In this document: piece after piece, positions 52,542 to 61,031 of the stretch
Position numbering within the stretch: the stretch's first letter is position 1
Layout of the letters: each line of letters starts with the position of its first letter
From: Mycolicibacterium komanii
Lineage (GTDB): Bacteria > Actinomycetota > Actinomycetes > Mycobacteriales > Mycobacteriaceae
Assembly: GCF_001050035.1 (NCBI RefSeq)
Contig: NZ_CVTA01000064.1
Coordinates: forward strand, 1-64,000
Direction of reading: 5' to 3'
Length of the DNA: 64,000 bases
The notes under the pieces: generated by a model
Databases searched by the model: none
The model's input: only the letters and a program-made list of their open reading frames with translations
Told to the model about the DNA's origin: nothing
Made by a program: the position numbers and the translations under genes

Positions 52542-54338
52542 ATGCCCGACCAAACCGTTGCCGACTACCTGCTCGAACGGTTACGCGCCTGGGGTGTGCG
52601 CCACGTGTTCGCATATCCGGGGGACGGGATCAACGCGACCCTGGCCGCCTGGGCCCGCGCGGGCGACGAGCCCCAATTCGTGCAGTCCCGCCACGAGGAG
52701 ATGAGCGCCTTCGAAGCGGTCGGATACGCCAAGTTCGGCGGCGCGAAATTTGGCGTCTGCATGGCGACGTCCGGCCCCGGGGCGGTACACCTGCTCAACG
52801 GCCTCTATGACGCCAAGCTCGACCACGTGCCGGTGGTCGCCATCGTCGGGCAGACCAACCGCAGCGCGATGGGCGGTTCCTACCAACAGGAGATCGACCT
52901 ACTGAGCCTCTTCAAGGACGTCGCCTCTGACTACGTGCAGATGGTGACCGTCCCCGAACAGCTACCCAACGTTCTGGACCGGGCGATCCGCACCGCGGTG
53001 GCGCGACGGTGCCCCACGGCCCTGATCATCCCGGCCGATGTGCAGGAACTCCCCTACAGCCCACCGCAACACGCCTTCAAGATGGTGCCGTCGAGTCTGG
53101 GTGTCGACTGGCCGGCGGTCACCCCCCACGACGCGGCGATCGCGCGGGCCGCCGAAATCCTCAATGCCGGAACGAAGGTCGCGATGCTGGTCGGCAACGG
53201 CGCCCGCGGCGCGCAGGCCGAACTGGCCGAGACCGCTGAACTGCTCGGCGCCGGAGCCGCCAAGGCCCTGCTCGGCAAGGATGTGCTGCCCGACGAACTG
53301 CCGTGGGTGACCGGGGCCATCGGCCTGCTGGGCACCCGGCCCAGCTACGAGTTGATGCGTGACTGCGACACGCTGCTCACCATCGGATCGAGCTTCCCCT
53401 ACACGCAATTCCTTCCCGACTTCGGACAGACCCGCAGCGTGCAGATCGACATCGATCCGACGATGATCGGAATGCGCTACCCCTACGACGTGAACCTGGT
53501 GGCCGATGCGAAATCCGCCCTGCGGAGCCTTATTCCGCATCTGCAGCACAAATCCGACAGATCGTGGCGGTCCACGATCGAATCGAACGTCAGCCGCTGG
53601 TGGGAGACCATGGCCAAGGAAGCGGCCGTCAAAACCGACGGCGTGAACCCGCTGCGCCTGTTCTCCGAACTCTCGGCGCAGCTCCCCGGCGACGCGATCG
53701 TCACCGCCGACTCCGGATCCGCCGCCAACTGGTATGCGCGGCAACTGCGCTTCGGGCCCGGCGTGCGCGGTTCGTTGTCCGGAACGCTGGCGACCATGGG
53801 TCCGGGTGTTCCCTACGCCATCGGCGCCAAGTTCGGCCACCCCGACCGGCCGGTCATCGCGCTCGTCGGCGACGGCGCCATGCAGATGAACGGACTGGCA
53901 GAGCTCATCACGATCAAGCACTACCACCAGCAGTGGAGAGACCGCCGCCTGATCGTGGCGGTGCTGCACAACAACGACCTCAACCAGGTGACCTGGGAGA
54001 TGCGCGCCATGAACGGATCGCCGAAATTCGCGGCATCGCAGACGCTTCCGGACGTCGACTACGCCGGCTTTGCCGCCAGCCTCGGCTTCGAGACTCACAC
54101 CGTGCGCGACCCCGACGCGCTCGCCGACGCGTGGCGTTCCGCGCTCTCGGCCGACCGGCCGACGGTGCTCGACGTGCACACCGACCCCAACATGCCGCCC
54201 ATCCCGCCGCACGCCACATTCGAACAAGCCAAGGCCACCGCCACCGCGGTGCTCAAGGGTGACGAGGACAGTCGCGGCTTCATCAAGCAGGGCCTCAAGA
54301 CCAAGATGCAAGAGTTCATGCCGCACGCACGCTCATGA
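52542..54338 (+). CDS. ThDP-dependent enzyme, pyruvate oxidase/acetolactate synthase-like
   Basis: The 598-residue protein has the three-domain ThDP architecture. The Pyr domain has the catalytic Glu52 in SRHEE and HVFAYPGDGINA. The middle domain has VAMLVGNGARGA. The PP domain has the ThDP motif GDGAMQMNG and NND. It resembles PoxB-type pyruvate oxidases and related 2-keto-acid decarboxylases; FAD binding and substrate are unproven. AAGGAG lies 5 bp before the ATG. The stop overlaps the enolase-superfamily gene (ATGA). A keto acid from sugar-acid dehydration is a possible substrate. Confidence 0.87.
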   Translation: MPDQTVADYLLERLRAWGVRHVFAYPGDGINATLAAWARAGDEPQFVQSRHEEMSAFEAVGYAKFGGAKFGVCMATSGPGAVHLLNGLYDAKLDHVPVVAIVGQTNRSAMGGSYQQEIDLLSLFKDVASDYVQMVTVPEQLPNVLDRAIRTAVARRCPTALIIPADVQELPYSPPQHAFKMVPSSLGVDWPAVTPHDAAIARAAEILNAGTKVAMLVGNGARGAQAELAETAELLGAGAAKALLGKDVLPDELPWVTGAIGLLGTRPSYELMRDCDTLLTIGSSFPYTQFLPDFGQTRSVQIDIDPTMIGMRYPYDVNLVADAKSALRSLIPHLQHKSDRSWRSTIESNVSRWWETMAKEAAVKTDGVNPLRLFSELSAQLPGDAIVTADSGSAANWYARQLRFGPGVRGSLSGTLATMGPGVPYAIGAKFGHPDRPVIALVGDGAMQMNGLAELITIKHYHQQWRDRRLIVAVLHNNDLNQVTWEMRAMNGSPKFAASQTLPDVDYAGFAASLGFETHTVRDPDALADAWRSALSADRPTVLDVHTDPNMPPIPPHATFEQAKATATAVLKGDEDSRGFIKQGLKTKMQEFMPHARS

Positions 54339-55462
54339 TCACCGACGACGCCGTCCGTACCGTAATTCCCGCTGCGACCGTCGATGCGCTGCGCGTTGCG
54401 GCGTACCGCATCCCCACCGACACGCCGGAGGCCGACGGGACCCTGGCCTGGGACCACACCACGCTGGTGGTGGTCACCGCCGACTGCGGTGACATCACCG
54501 GTACGGGCTGGACATACGGACATCCGGCCTGCAACGACGTCATCACGCGTAGCCTCGCCAGTCATGTTCTCGGGCGAGATGTGCTCGACGTCGCGGCCAC
54601 GTTCGACGCCATGGCCAAAGCTGTGCGCAACATCGGGCGTAGCGGCGTTGCGGGACAGGCAGTTTCCGCGGTCGACGTGGCGCTGTGGGACCTCAAGGCC
54701 CGAGTCCTTGGCATCCCGCTGCACCGACTACTCGGCGCCGTCCGCGACAGCGTCCCCGTCTACGGCAGTGGCGGGTTCACCACTTACGGGCCACACCAGC
54801 TGCGGGACCAACTGCTCGGCTGGGTGCGCGATAACGGCATCACCCGCGTGAAGATCAAGATCGGCCAGTCGTGGGGCACCCGCACGAGGCGCGACGTATG
54901 GCGGATGCGTCAGGCCCGGGCCGCGATCGGCGATGAGATCACACTGATGGTCGACGCCAACGGCGGCTATACCGCCAAACAAGCCGTGCGGTTGATGTCC
55001 GAGGTCGCCGACCTCGCGATCACCTGGCTGGAAGAACCGGTCTCATCCGATGACCTCTCAGGCCTGCGTGCCGTACGCGACGCGGTCGACGCCGACGTCA
55101 CCGCGGGCGAATACGGCCACCGGCTGGCCGATTTCGTGCCGTTGTGCTCCGCCGTCGACTGCCTGCAGATCGATGCGTCGCGGTGCGGCGGGATCACTGA
55201 ATGGCAGCGAGTGGCCGCTCTCGCCGCCGCACACCATCTCGACGTTTCGGCGCACTGCGCGCCGTGGCTGCACGCCGCGGTCGGCGCGGCCACACCCAAT
55301 CTGCGCCACCTCGAATGGTTTCACGACCACGCCCGTATCGAGACTCGCTACTTCGACGGCGCAACGCCTCCGATCGACGGGACGATTCGCCCCGATCCCC
55401 ACAGCCCCGGACACGGCCTGGCCGTACGCGGTCCGGACCTCGAGCCCTACCGCGTCAGCTGA
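54335..55462 (+). CDS. Enolase-superfamily (mandelate racemase/sugar-acid dehydratase-like) enzyme
   Basis: The 375-residue enolase-superfamily member has an N-terminal cap and a barrel with KIKIGQSWG (base Lys), VDANGGYTAKQAV (first metal ligand), ITWLEEPVSS (second ligand) and ADVTAGEYG (third ligand). The His in VSAHCAPWLH is the probable second acid/base. This set fits mandelate racemase-type sugar-acid dehydratases. Context (glucose dehydrogenase, ThDP enzyme) favours a gluconate-like substrate, but this is inferred. The start overlaps the preceding stop. Confidence 0.85.
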   Translation: MITDDAVRTVIPAATVDALRVAAYRIPTDTPEADGTLAWDHTTLVVVTADCGDITGTGWTYGHPACNDVITRSLASHVLGRDVLDVAATFDAMAKAVRNIGRSGVAGQAVSAVDVALWDLKARVLGIPLHRLLGAVRDSVPVYGSGGFTTYGPHQLRDQLLGWVRDNGITRVKIKIGQSWGTRTRRDVWRMRQARAAIGDEITLMVDANGGYTAKQAVRLMSEVADLAITWLEEPVSSDDLSGLRAVRDAVDADVTAGEYGHRLADFVPLCSAVDCLQIDASRCGGITEWQRVAALAAAHHLDVSAHCAPWLHAAVGAATPNLRHLEWFHDHARIETRYFDGATPPIDGTIRPDPHSPGHGLAVRGPDLEPYRVS

Positions 55463-55477
55463 AAGCGATACCGCCAC

Positions 55478-58372
55478 ATGAGCCCTTCCTCACTGCTCTA
55501 TTCCACGCTCGCCGCCGAGTTGGACCGCCGCATCGCCGGTGAGGTCCGATTCGACCCCGGCTCGCGGGCGGCCTACTCCACCGACGCCTCGAATTACCGT
55601 CAGGTTCCCATCGGCGTAGTCGTGCCGCATACGCCTGACGATGCGGTCGAGGCCATCGCGGTGTGCCGCGACAACGACATTCCCATCCTGTCGCGAGGTG
55701 GCGGCACCAGCTTGGCGGGTCAGTGCTGCAATGCCGCCGTCGTGCTCGACTGGAGCAAGTACTGCACCCGTATCCGCGCCATCGATGTCGACAGGGGCAC
55801 GGCGGTGGTCGAACCCGGGATCAAGCTCGACGTTCTCAATGACCACCTCGCGGACACCGGATGGATGGTGGGCCCGAAACCGTCCACACATGTCAGTTGC
55901 ACCATCGGCGGGATGATCGGCAACAACTCGTGCGGCTCGACCGCGCAGGCGTACGGAAAGATGGTCGACTCGGTTCGCGCCCTTCAGATTTTGACCTACG
56001 ACGGCGTCCAACGTTGGGTCGGTCCGACCGACGGCCGCGAAATCGACCGGATCATCGCCTCGGGAGGACGGCTCGCCGAGATCTACGGTGGGCTGCGGTC
56101 GGTCGTCACCGAGTTCGGGGACGACATTCGCAGCCGCTATCCCCACATTCCACGGCGGGTGTCGGGATACAACCTCGACAGCCTGTTGCCCGACAACGGC
56201 TTTGACCTGGCGAAGGCATTGGTCGGAAGCGAGAGCACGCTCGTCACCGTGCTGTGCGCCGAGATCGACCTGGTTCGCCGCCCCGCCGCGAGCGCGCTGG
56301 CAATACTCGGCTTCGACGACATCGCCGCCGCCGCCGACGCCGTGCCGGCCGTGCTCGAGCACGAACCCGCGGCTCTGGAAGGGCTCGATCAACGGCTGGT
56401 CGAACTCGAGCATTCACGGCGGTTGGCCGAACAGGCCCTCAATCAGCTCCCCCGCGGCGGCGGTTGGCTCATGGTGCAAGTGGACGGAGAAGATCAGGAT
56501 CAGGCGGACCACCGCGCCAAGGCGATGATCGAGGCCGTTCAGGCCGCGGCCGACTGCGACGCCAGGATCGTCAGCGATCCGGTACACAAGAAGCAGGTGT
56601 GGGCGGCCCGGGAAGCCGGACTGGGCGCGACGGCCTATCCCCCAGTCGGACCCGAGACGCACGAGGGTTGGGAGGATGCGGCGGTCCCGCCGCACCGGCT
56701 GGGTGATTACCTGCGCGACTTTCACGCCCTGCTCGACCGCTACAGTTACGGAACATCCTCGCTGTATGGACATTTCGGCCAAGGTTGCGTGCACACTCGA
56801 ATCCCGTTCGACCTGCGCACCTCCGACGGCATCGCCGCCTACCGACGGTTCGCCCACGACGCCGCCCACCTGGTCGTCGACTATGGCGGGTCACTTTCCG
56901 GAGAACACGGCGACGGTCAGTCGCGCGGCGAACTGTTGCCGATCATGTTCGGCCACCGCGTCGTTCGGGCATTCGAGAAGACCAAGGCACTCTTCGACCC
57001 CGACAACCGGATGAATCCGGGAAAGGTCGTCAAACCGTATCGGCTCGACGACAACCTGCGGTTCGGCACCGGTTACCTTCCAATCGAGCCCGCGACGGCG
57101 TTTGCGTACACCGATGACGGGCACCGCTTCTCGCACGCCGCCGCACGGTGCGTCGGCGTCGGGAAGTGCCGGGGTGACGAGTCCGGCGTGATGTGTCCGA
57201 GCTATCGCGCCACCGGCGAGGAACACCATTCGACCCGTGGGCGGGCGCGGTTGCTGTTCGAGATGCTGCAGCAGGACGTCATCACCGACGGCTGGGCGTC
57301 CACCGAGATCCGCGACGCCCTCGATCTGTGCCTGGCGTGCAAGGGCTGTCTGAGCGACTGTCCGGTCAATGTCGACATGGCAACCTACAAGGCGGAGTTC
57401 CTTTTTCACCACTATCACCGTCGACTGCGTCCGATGGCCCACTACACCATGGGATGGATACCGCTGTGGGCTCGCATGGCCGCGGTCGCACCTCGAGCCG
57501 TCAACGCCGTGACCCACATGCCGCGCCTGGACGAGGCCGTCAAGGCCGTCGGCGGGATCGATTCGCATCGCGACCTCCCGCGGTTCGCGCGGCGACGGTT
57601 CACCCGGTGGTGGCGCGAGCAGCCGCTGCGGCCTGAAGGACGCGAGTCGGTCGTCCTGTTCGCGGATACATTCACCAACAATTTCGATCCGGACATCGGC
57701 CGTGACGCCGTCGAGGTGCTTCGATCGGCCGGCTTCACCGTCACCGTTCCGGGTAGATCACTCTGTTGTGGGCTCACATGGATCTCGACCGGCCAACTCG
57801 GCGTCGCGCAGAAGGTGCTGGGACGAACGCTGCGCGCCCTGCGGCCAGCGCTGCGCACCGGCACTCCGATCGTCGTACTCGAACCCAGTTGCGCGGCGGT
57901 GTTCCGCTCCGATGCGCCAAACCTGTTGAACGGCAACGAGGATGCGCATCGACTCGCCGAACAGACCTACACGATCGGTGAACTTCTGCACCGCAAGGCG
58001 GGCGACTGGGACCCTCCGCGCGTCGGGGGCCGCGCCGTCGTGCAGCCGCACTGTCACCAGCACGCGGTGCTGCACTACGCCGACGAGAAAGCAGTCCTCG
58101 AGTACGCCGGCGTCGACGCCCGAGTGCTGGATGCCGGATGCTGCGGCCTTGCAGGAAATTTCGGTTTCCAGCGCGGACATCACGAGGTGTCGGTGGCATG
58201 CGCCGAGGACAAATTGCTTCCCGCGTTGCGCGACGCAGACCCCGAAACGATGGTGCTCGCCGACGGATTCAGCTGCCGTACGCAGATCCGCGACCTGACC
58301 GAGAACCGCACCCCGCGTCACATCGCTTCCGTCCTTGCCGAAGCCCTACGAGATCGAAAGGAGCCACGATGA
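55478..58372 (+). CDS. FAD/Fe-S 2-hydroxyacid (D-lactate/glycolate-type) oxidoreductase, fused
   Basis: The 964-residue fusion has, in order, an FAD_binding_4 PCMH domain (about 35-260; ILSRGGGTSLAGQCC), an FAD-oxidase C domain ending in SLSGEHGDGQSRGELLP (about 300-515), a 4Fe-4S pair (CVGVGKCRG..CPSYR and CLACKGCLSDCPVNVD, about 560-640) and a CCG domain (LCCGLTW and AGCCGLAGNFGF, about 750-960). This equals GlcD, GlcE and GlcF-type functions in one chain and probably passes electrons to the respiratory chain. The substrate is likely a D-2-hydroxyacid. It overlaps the ANTAR gene. Confidence 0.9.
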   Translation: MSPSSLLYSTLAAELDRRIAGEVRFDPGSRAAYSTDASNYRQVPIGVVVPHTPDDAVEAIAVCRDNDIPILSRGGGTSLAGQCCNAAVVLDWSKYCTRIRAIDVDRGTAVVEPGIKLDVLNDHLADTGWMVGPKPSTHVSCTIGGMIGNNSCGSTAQAYGKMVDSVRALQILTYDGVQRWVGPTDGREIDRIIASGGRLAEIYGGLRSVVTEFGDDIRSRYPHIPRRVSGYNLDSLLPDNGFDLAKALVGSESTLVTVLCAEIDLVRRPAASALAILGFDDIAAAADAVPAVLEHEPAALEGLDQRLVELEHSRRLAEQALNQLPRGGGWLMVQVDGEDQDQADHRAKAMIEAVQAAADCDARIVSDPVHKKQVWAAREAGLGATAYPPVGPETHEGWEDAAVPPHRLGDYLRDFHALLDRYSYGTSSLYGHFGQGCVHTRIPFDLRTSDGIAAYRRFAHDAAHLVVDYGGSLSGEHGDGQSRGELLPIMFGHRVVRAFEKTKALFDPDNRMNPGKVVKPYRLDDNLRFGTGYLPIEPATAFAYTDDGHRFSHAAARCVGVGKCRGDESGVMCPSYRATGEEHHSTRGRARLLFEMLQQDVITDGWASTEIRDALDLCLACKGCLSDCPVNVDMATYKAEFLFHHYHRRLRPMAHYTMGWIPLWARMAAVAPRAVNAVTHMPRLDEAVKAVGGIDSHRDLPRFARRRFTRWWREQPLRPEGRESVVLFADTFTNNFDPDIGRDAVEVLRSAGFTVTVPGRSLCCGLTWISTGQLGVAQKVLGRTLRALRPALRTGTPIVVLEPSCAAVFRSDAPNLLNGNEDAHRLAEQTYTIGELLHRKAGDWDPPRVGGRAVVQPHCHQHAVLHYADEKAVLEYAGVDARVLDAGCCGLAGNFGFQRGHHEVSVACAEDKLLPALRDADPETMVLADGFSCRTQIRDLTENRTPRHIASVLAEALRDRKEPR

Positions 58373-58731
58373 CCCTCACCCTGTCCTCCGAAAACCGGGC
58401 CACCGAAGTGACGGCCGCTGCGCCGGTCACCGAGACCGAACGCCTGCGGCTGGAAATCGCTCAGTTGCGGGACAAGCTCGCCGGCCAGCCCGTGATCGAA
58501 CAGGCCAAAGGGATGCTGATGCAGACGTTCGGCCTCGGTGACGAGCAGGCGTTCGACCTCCTTCGCATGTTGTCTCAGGTCAGCAATGTCCGGGTCCGAC
58601 AGGTTGCAGACTGTGTCGTCAAGATCTGGACCCGTTGCGGACCCCGGCCCGACTTCGACGCCGCCGCCGAGTCTTTGGTGACGATGCGGGAAGGGTTGCG
58701 TGCGACCGCTGGGACTGCGGGCGGCAAATGA
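58369..58731 (+). CDS. ANTAR-domain RNA-binding antiterminator
   Basis: The 120-residue protein has an N-terminal Glu-rich helix (ETERLRLEIAQLRDKLAGQ) leading straight into an ANTAR three-helix domain (VIEQAKGMLMQTFGLGDEQA, then FDLLRMLSQVSNVRVRQVAD). There is no GAF or PAS sensor domain, so control may be by dimerisation or partner. ANTAR proteins bind paired hexaloop RNA hairpins and prevent termination. AAAGGAG is 6 bp before the ATG, which overlaps the stop of the FAD/Fe-S gene. It closes the inserted block 2 bp before the right repeat. Confidence 0.9.
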   Translation: MTLTLSSENRATEVTAAAPVTETERLRLEIAQLRDKLAGQPVIEQAKGMLMQTFGLGDEQAFDLLRMLSQVSNVRVRQVADCVVKIWTRCGPRPDFDAAAESLVTMREGLRATAGTAGGK

Positions 58732-58733
58732 AC

Positions 58734-58831
58734 CCACCGATGCGCGGCGGCGCCGTCAGCGCGCGGTCGCCTCGCCGATGGCGGACATCATGCGGGCCAA
58801 CTCCCCGGCGACGTCAGGTCCGGCCGGCTGA
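58734..58831. repeat. 98-bp direct repeat, right copy
   Basis: This copy begins 2 bp after the ANTAR stop codon. Its last 76 bp are antisense to the 3' end of the LLM gene. Read in the plus-strand EamA frame it is open to a TGA at 58829-58831, the same place as in the left copy. It therefore looks like the original, overlapping 3' end of the EamA gene. Confidence 0.85.
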
Positions 58832-59760
58832 TACACCAGTTCGGTGACGCCGCTTGCGGCGTACTCGCCCACCCGCGCACGCAGTTGCTCCGGTGTTCCG
58901 CTGAAGGTGAACTGCGGCAGGAGATCTGCGGCCAATGCGACCGCATCCTCGTCGACCTTCGTCAAGCGCACCAGGTGGCCCTCGTGTGTCACGAGATATC
59001 GCTCGGCGGGCGGAATCGCCTCGATTGCGGACACCCATTCGCGCCCACCGGGGAATTCGGCCAGCGCCTCGGCGCCCATCCGCTCGTACATCGCGTGGAA
59101 CACCACTGCGAGGCCGTGTCCGGCCCGGTTCAGCACGTCCGGGCTGGCGAGGTCTTCGCCGTCGTCCAGCACGGTGCCGAACTGCAGCAGGGCGTAGGGC
59201 CGGCCTGCGGCGGCCGGGTTCGGCACCCCGGCGGCGAAGACGCCGTCGCCGACGCGCTCGGCGACGGCCGTGCCCTTCGGGCCGTCGGCGCCGATCAGCA
59301 CCTCCACCTCCACCGGCCGGCCGGCGAGGAATCCGTCGGTGTGCAGCATCCGGATCGCCGCGCCGTCCCATTGGACGGTCTCCCCGCGCAGCAGGCCCAG
59401 CAGCGTGGTCACGTACTCCTCGACGTACGCCCAACGAAGGGGTTTCTTACCGAGCGTGTAGCGGCCGGTGAAGCCGGAGCCGACGGCGATCGCGACGCGA
59501 TCTGGCGCGAGGGCGGCCAGGTTCGCGATCGCCGCGGCGTTGGTCATCGGGTGGCGCAGGCTCGGAACCAGCACCCCGGGGCCCAGCCCGATGGTCGAGG
59601 TGCGCTGCGCCGCCAGCGCCAGCGCGACCCAGACATCGGAGGTGATGGCCGGCGAGTCGTAGAGCCATGCCCGGTGATAGCCGAGGCGTTCGGCCTCGGC
59701 GACGAGGTCGGGTGAGTCGACGTTGGTGACGAGCGCGCACGACAGCTTCACGTTCGGCAC
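58756..59760 (-). CDS. LLM-class F420-dependent oxidoreductase
   Basis: The 334-residue luciferase-like protein has GYHRAWLYDSPAITSDVW, TIGLGPGVLVPSLRHPMTNA and VAIAVGSGFTGRYTLGKK in family order, like the F420 methylene-tetrahydromethanopterin reductase-type members. The substrate is unknown. Its last 25 codons and stop lie within the right 98-bp repeat, so it probably once overlapped the EamA gene tail to tail. The ICMT-like gene lies 27 bp upstream on the same strand. Confidence 0.87.
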   Translation of the reverse strand: MPNVKLSCALVTNVDSPDLVAEAERLGYHRAWLYDSPAITSDVWVALALAAQRTSTIGLGPGVLVPSLRHPMTNAAAIANLAALAPDRVAIAVGSGFTGRYTLGKKPLRWAYVEEYVTTLLGLLRGETVQWDGAAIRMLHTDGFLAGRPVEVEVLIGADGPKGTAVAERVGDGVFAAGVPNPAAAGRPYALLQFGTVLDDGEDLASPDVLNRAGHGLAVVFHAMYERMGAEALAEFPGGREWVSAIEAIPPAERYLVTHEGHLVRLTKVDEDAVALAADLLPQFTFSGTPEQLRARVGEYAASGVTELVYQPAGPDVAGELARMMSAIGEATAR

Positions 59761-59787
59761 GGTATCGCGCTGATCAGGCCGAAAGGG

Positions 59788-60336
59788 TCAAGATGAGCGC
59801 GACGGCTGCGGCTCCCATGCCGTGATGCGCGGCAGCCATCGCGGCACGTTTCGCCGGTAGGTCGTGTACTCCTCACCGAAGCGGTCGGCCAGATGCGGCT
59901 CCTCCCACACCTGGATGAACGTCGTCAGCATCACGAAAAATGTTGCGGCCCAGAGCAGCAACCATCCCGACGCCGCGATCGCCGCCTCGCCGAGCAGGAT
60001 CGCGACGACGCCGCTGATCATCGGGTTGCGGACATGCCGGTACGGCCCGTGCACCACCAAGTTGACCGGCTGGCCCATCACGTCGCCCACGCCGAGCGTG
60101 CCCTTACCCACCCGGTCGAACAGGTACACCGTCCACAGCAGCATCCCCACGCCCCCGGCGATCAGCAGGCACCCGACGATCAGCAGGCCGATGGTCAACG
60201 GCGAGTCGTACTCCGGCAGCCGAATGTCGGCCCACGCCACGATCAAGGCCGGGATGAACACCGTCATCGTCACGGGCGCAACGAGAAACGACAGCGCGTG
60301 GCGCCACCACAGCCGACGGTCACGTGTCTCGGTCAT
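59788..60336 (-). CDS. Isoprenylcysteine carboxyl methyltransferase (ICMT/PEMT)-like membrane protein
   Basis: The 182-residue protein has about four to five hydrophobic helices and the ICMT/PEMT signature GPYRHVRNPM with the downstream acceptor-side Glu in VWEEPHLADRFGEEYTTYRRNVPRW. Bacterial members methylate small amphipathic substrates or phospholipids. Twin TCAAC dyads lie at 60355 and 60401 upstream, shared with the divergent TetR gene, so it is probably the TetR target. Confidence 0.85.
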   Translation of the reverse strand: MTETRDRRLWWRHALSFLVAPVTMTVFIPALIVAWADIRLPEYDSPLTIGLLIVGCLLIAGGVGMLLWTVYLFDRVGKGTLGVGDVMGQPVNLVVHGPYRHVRNPMISGVVAILLGEAAIAASGWLLLWAATFFVMLTTFIQVWEEPHLADRFGEEYTTYRRNVPRWLPRITAWEPQPSRSS

Positions 60337-60354
60337 CGGATCCTCCTTCTTTCA

Positions 60355-60368
60355 TCAACAGACGTTGA
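60355..60368. promoter_or_regulatory. TetR operator candidate 1 (TCAACA-NN-YGTTGA)
   Basis: A 14-bp dyad with arms TCAAC/GTTGA and a 4-bp centre AGAC lies 19 bp upstream of the ICMT-like start. A near-identical site lies 46 bp away. Both sites are preceded by CA and followed by AG. Confidence 0.7.
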
Positions 60369-60400
60369 AGAATCGACGCTACGCCGCGGCGCCACATACA

Positions 60401-60414
60401 TCAACACATGTTGA
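60401..60414. promoter_or_regulatory. TetR operator candidate 2 (TCAACA-NN-YGTTGA)
   Basis: A 14-bp dyad, arms TCAAC/GTTGA, centre ACAT, lies 15 bp upstream of the TetR GTG start. Together with the first site it brackets the divergent promoter region. Confidence 0.7.
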
Positions 60415-60428
60415 AGTATTCTGGGCCG

Positions 60429-61031
60429 GTGACGGAGAAGAGGCGTGCCGGACGCTGGCGCACCGGCCAGGAAAGCAAACAGCGCATCGTCGACTCGGCC
60501 AGGAAGACCTTCATGCGCGACGGTTATGAGCGCGCCACCGTGCGCCGGATCGCCGCCGATGCGGGTGTCGATGTCGCGATGGTGTATTACTTCTTCGGCA
60601 ACAAGGAGGGACTCTTCGGCGCTTCGGTGCTCACGGGGCCGCAACACCCGCTGTTCCAGTTGGATGTGCTCCTCGACGCGGGCACCGATCAAGTCGGCCA
60701 CCGGTTGGTGCGCGGCTTCCTCGAGCGCTGGGACGAAGGCGGCGCATTCGAACCACTGTTGACGTTGTGGCGGTCGGCGGCCATTCATCCCATGGCGCGC
60801 AAGGTGTTACATGATGCGCTCGCCGGTCCGATGGCCGAGCGCGTCGCCGCCGAGTTCGGTGTCGAAGACGCCGAGCTACGGGTGGAACTTGTGGCCAGCC
60901 ATCTCATGGGCCTGGCCTTCGCGCGCTATCAACTCAAGATCGAGCCGATGGCCTCCACGTCAATCGACGACCTGGTGGCGTTCGCCGGCCCGACCGTCGA
61001 GCGCTATCTGACCGGCCGAACGTCGGATTAG
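60429..61031 (+). CDS. TetR-family regulator of the ICMT-like gene
   Basis: The 200-residue TetR has a DNA-binding domain at about 18-65 with ATVRRIAADAGVDVAMVYYF. The C-terminal domain is of the large AefR/TetR_C-like type. The start is set at GTG 60429 because the ATG at 60408 lies inside the second operator dyad. Likely autoregulated through the two dyads. It converges on cdsA with a 4-bp overlap. Confidence 0.88.
   Translation: MTEKRRAGRWRTGQESKQRIVDSARKTFMRDGYERATVRRIAADAGVDVAMVYYFFGNKEGLFGASVLTGPQHPLFQLDVLLDAGTDQVGHRLVRGFLERWDEGGAFEPLLTLWRSAAIHPMARKVLHDALAGPMAERVAAEFGVEDAELRVELVASHLMGLAFARYQLKIEPMASTSIDDLVAFAGPTVERYLTGRTSD

Noticed and set aside
48351..58831. Prophage, integrative plasmid or transposon as the source of the 10.4-kb block
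   Set aside because: No integrase, transposase, replication or phage gene lies between the repeats. Insertion by recombination at shared sequence is preferred, but the mechanism is open.
60408..60429. ATG 60408 as the start of the TetR gene
   Set aside because: It lies inside one of the twin operator dyads, and GTG 60429 gives a normal TetR N-terminus.
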